Assembly: GCF_013393905.1 (NCBI RefSeq)
Contig: NZ_CP040272.1
Coordinates: 5,762,001 to 5,826,000 of the forward strand
From: Nostoc sp. C052
Lineage (GTDB): Bacteria > Cyanobacteriota > Cyanobacteriia > Cyanobacteriales > Nostocaceae
DNA: 64,000 nt
Reading direction: 5' to 3'
This document shows, one piece after another, positions 62,018 to 64,000 of this stretch. The stretch's first letter is position 1. The number at the start of each line of letters is the position of its first letter. The notes below the pieces were generated by a model. That model was not told the DNA's origin. It was given only the letters and a program-made list of their open reading frames with translations, and did not search any database. Both the position numbers and the translations under genes were made by a program.

Positions 62018-63055
62018 GTGGAAAATACACTTGGGTTAGAGATTATTGAAGTAGTGGAACAAGCGGCGATCGCATCCGCAAAGTGGATGGGGAAAGGCGA
62101 AAAAAACATCGCTGACCAGGTAGCTGTAGAAGCGATGCGGGAACGGATGAATAAAATCCACATGCGTGGTCGCATCGTCATCGGGGAAGGCGAACGCGAC
62201 GACGCACCGATGCTATACATCGGAGAAGAAGTTGGTATCTGTACCCAACCAAATGCTGAAAGTTTCTGTAACCCAGATGAACTAATTGAAATTGATATCG
62301 CAGTTGACCCCTGTGAAGGTACGAACTTGGTAGCTTATGGACAACCTGGTTCGATGGCTGTGTTGGCAATTTCTGAAAAGGGCGGATTATTTGCTGCTCC
62401 TGACTTTTACATGAAAAAGTTAGCAGCACCTCCCGCAGCTAAGGGTAAGGTAGACATCAACAAGTCAGCCACGGAAAACCTGAAGATTCTCTCTGAGGTT
62501 TTAGACCGGGGTATTGATGAACTTGTAGTAGTAGTCATGAAGCGCGAACGCCATAACGATTTAATTAAAGAAATTCGTGAGGCTGGAGCGAGAGTCGCCC
62601 TAATTTCAGATGGTGATGTGGGTGCAGCTATCAGCTGTGGTTTTGCTGGAACTAATATCCACGCGCTGATGGGTATCGGTGCGGCTCCTGAAGGTGTAAT
62701 CTCGGCAGCAGCAATGCGTGCTTTGGGTGGACACTTCCAAGGTCAACTGATCTACGATCCAGCAGTAGTAAAAACAGGTCTGATTGGAGAAAGTAAAGAA
62801 GCCAACATAGAGCGTTTAAAGTCTATGAATATCAATGACCCCGATAAGGTCTATGATGCTCATGAACTGGCATCTGGTGAAACTATTCTGTTCGCTGCTA
62901 GCGGCATTACCACTGGTAATCTCATGCAAGGTGTGCGTTTCTTCAAGGATGGGGCAAGAACTCAAAGCTTGGTTATTTCCAACCAGTCGAAAACGGCTCG
63001 ATTTGTTGACACAATTCACTTGTTTGGTGAACCAAAAGTTCTTCAACTGAACTAA
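62018..63055 (+). CDS. glpX: Class II fructose-1,6-bisphosphatase / sedoheptulose-1,7-bisphosphatase
   Basis: Dual-function Calvin-cycle phosphatase of cyanobacteria (F/SBPase), 345 residues. Metal and substrate signatures: IVIGEGERDDAPML, EIDIAVDPCEGTNL with the Asp-Pro-Cys-Glu-Gly-Thr core, RERHNDLIKEIREAGARV and LISDGDVGAAIS. The start is GTG 62018 with GAGAGGGT upstream. It is followed by hemA, the order I know from other cyanobacteria. Confidence 0.95.
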   Translation: MENTLGLEIIEVVEQAAIASAKWMGKGEKNIADQVAVEAMRERMNKIHMRGRIVIGEGERDDAPMLYIGEEVGICTQPNAESFCNPDELIEIDIAVDPCEGTNLVAYGQPGSMAVLAISEKGGLFAAPDFYMKKLAAPPAAKGKVDINKSATENLKILSEVLDRGIDELVVVVMKRERHNDLIKEIREAGARVALISDGDVGAAISCGFAGTNIHALMGIGAAPEGVISAAAMRALGGHFQGQLIYDPAVVKTGLIGESKEANIERLKSMNINDPDKVYDAHELASGETILFAASGITTGNLMQGVRFFKDGARTQSLVISNQSKTARFVDTIHLFGEPKVLQLN

Positions 63056-63250
63056 TTTTTAGGGAATGGGGAATGGTAAAAGTAGGGGCGAAGCATAAGG
63101 AAAAAAATCTTTCTATAAAACAGAAAAGTAGTCACCAAAATGCTTACCCTTACAGTAGTTAGTAGTTAGTAGTTAGTGATTAATTGTTGGTTGCAAAAAT
63201 ATCAACCAAGAAACAAAAATTCCCCATTCCCTATTCTCCTTCAATACCAG
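63056..63250. repeat. GGGGAAT and TAGTTAG STRR arrays between glpX and hemA
   Basis: TTAGGGAATGGGGAATGG at the glpX stop, AGTAGTTAGTAGTTAGTAGT (about 63154-63173) and CCCCATTCCCTATTC (63222-63236) make three short heptamer arrays, the first and last complementary. Confidence 0.7.
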
Positions 63251-63286
63251 ATTGCCAACTACCAACTAGTAACTACAATTTAGCAA

Positions 63287-64000
63287 ATGAATATAGCAGT
63301 GGTGGGGTTAAGCCATAAGACAGCCCCAGTAGAAGTCCGGGAAAAACTGAGCATTCCAGAATCACAAATTGAAAGTGCGATCGCTCAGTTGGCTAGCTAT
63401 CCCCATATAGACGAAGTTGCAATTCTTAGCACTTGTAACCGCCTGGAAATTTACATTGTTACCAGTGAAGCAGACCAAGGTATCCGGGAAGTTACCCAGT
63501 TTCTTGCAGAATTCAGTAAGTTACCTGGGCAGTCTTTGCGACAGCATTTGTTTATGCTGCTACATGATGATGCCGTGATGCATGTGATGCGGGTAGCAGG
63601 TGGTTTAGATAGTCTGGTTCTCGGAGAAGGTCAAATTCTGGCTCAGGTGAAGACTACTCACAAACTGGGGCAGCAATATAGCGGTATAAAAACCATTTTG
63701 AATCGATTATTTAAACAAGCGCTAACAGCTGGTAAGCGGGTTCGCACTGAAACTAGTATTGGTACTGGGGCTGTATCTATTAGTTCGGCAGCTGTGGAGT
63801 TAGCACAGATAAAAGTGGCAAATTTAGCTGCTTGCCGAGTGGTAATTTTGGGTGCTGGTAAAATGTCGCGGTTGCTGGTGCAACACCTACTTTCTAAAGG
63901 TGCTGTACAAATTAGTATTGTAAACCGCTCTCGCGATCGCGCCCTAGAATTAACAAAGCAATTCCCTCAGCAACCGATCAATATTCATCCGCTATCGGAA
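63287..64000 (+). CDS. hemA: Glutamyl-tRNA reductase, 3' end cut by window edge
   Basis: First committed enzyme of tetrapyrrole (heme, chlorophyll, bilin) synthesis, reducing glutamyl-tRNA to glutamate-1-semialdehyde. The 238 codons visible start MNIAVVGLSHKTAPVEVREK. The catalytic Cys lies in AILSTCNRLEIY, followed by GLDSLVLGEGQILAQVK. The NADPH-binding domain begins at VVILGAGKMSRLL. The frame continues past 64000. Start is ATG 63287. Confidence 0.96.
   Translation, partial: MNIAVVGLSHKTAPVEVREKLSIPESQIESAIAQLASYPHIDEVAILSTCNRLEIYIVTSEADQGIREVTQFLAEFSKLPGQSLRQHLFMLLHDDAVMHVMRVAGGLDSLVLGEGQILAQVKTTHKLGQQYSGIKTILNRLFKQALTAGKRVRTETSIGTGAVSISSAAVELAQIKVANLAACRVVILGAGKMSRLLVQHLLSKGAVQISIVNRSRDRALELTKQFPQQPINIHPLSE

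Overview
The window looks like chromosome of a filamentous, heterocyst-forming cyanobacterium of the Nostoc/Anabaena group. The evidence is the dense scatter of the HIP1 octamer GCGATCGC (for example near 6370), many intergenic tandem heptamer repeats of the STRR type (CCCCAGT, GGAGTTA, TCATTGG, ATCCAAA families), a ferredoxin-dependent glutamate synthase, an RNase E ending in the cyanobacterial PNPase-binding nonapeptide, a GlpX-type bisphosphatase beside hemA, and an NtcA-type promoter in front of an NrrA-like regulator. From memory, the order of rne and nrrA in this neighbourhood resembles Anabaena sp. PCC 7120; I could not check this.

Layout. 1-7284: pyrF (cut by the window edge) and tyrS on the minus strand, a divergent class A penicillin-binding protein, then DUF1825, J-domain/TPR, TM2-SHOCT and ComEA-like genes and lepB. 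7285-8607 is a 1.3 kb non-coding stretch with an inverted-repeat element. 8608-17342: a NodB-type polysaccharide deacetylase, the 4.7 kb glsF gene and a phosphodiester-glycosidase-like protein. 17596-24968: a cupin, a HesB/IscA protein and the str cluster rpsL-rpsG-fusA-tuf-rpsJ, then a LON-domain protein. 25131-33628: pheA, a DUF1997 protein, the rnhB/rne operon with a long structured leader, and a large B12/radical SAM protein fused to a DUF2344 domain. 33773-42324: small regulators and hypotheticals (STAS, ClpS, CPBP protease, an orphan antitoxin-like gene, pentapeptide repeats, a DICT plus degenerate HD protein, a second radical SAM protein, DUF1830). 42491-50586: an accessory secretion cluster of TpsA exoprotein, TpsB transporter and a secreted TPR-CHAT protein, next to a COP23 protein. 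50693-55149: a mosaic TPR signalling protein, two membrane proteins and an orphan ABC ATPase. 55218-64000: nrrA, DUF6761, the bolA-grxD pair, a secreted hypothetical, plsC, tadA, grxC, a DUF981 membrane protein, glpX and hemA (cut by the window edge).

Most genes are housekeeping. The more unusual material is (i) the TPS-CHAT cluster, (ii) a miniature inverted-repeat element present twice, one copy carrying a nested insertion flanked by a 12-bp direct repeat and supplying the stop codon of the neighbouring gene, (iii) in-frame heptamer repeats inside a conserved radical SAM gene, (iv) a cassette of consecutive hairpins between convergent genes, (v) a perfect NtcA-class promoter before nrrA and a near-perfect one before a DUF1830 gene, and (vi) signalling proteins in which domains have decayed or been recombined. 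All family names are assigned by reading the proteins; no database search was run.
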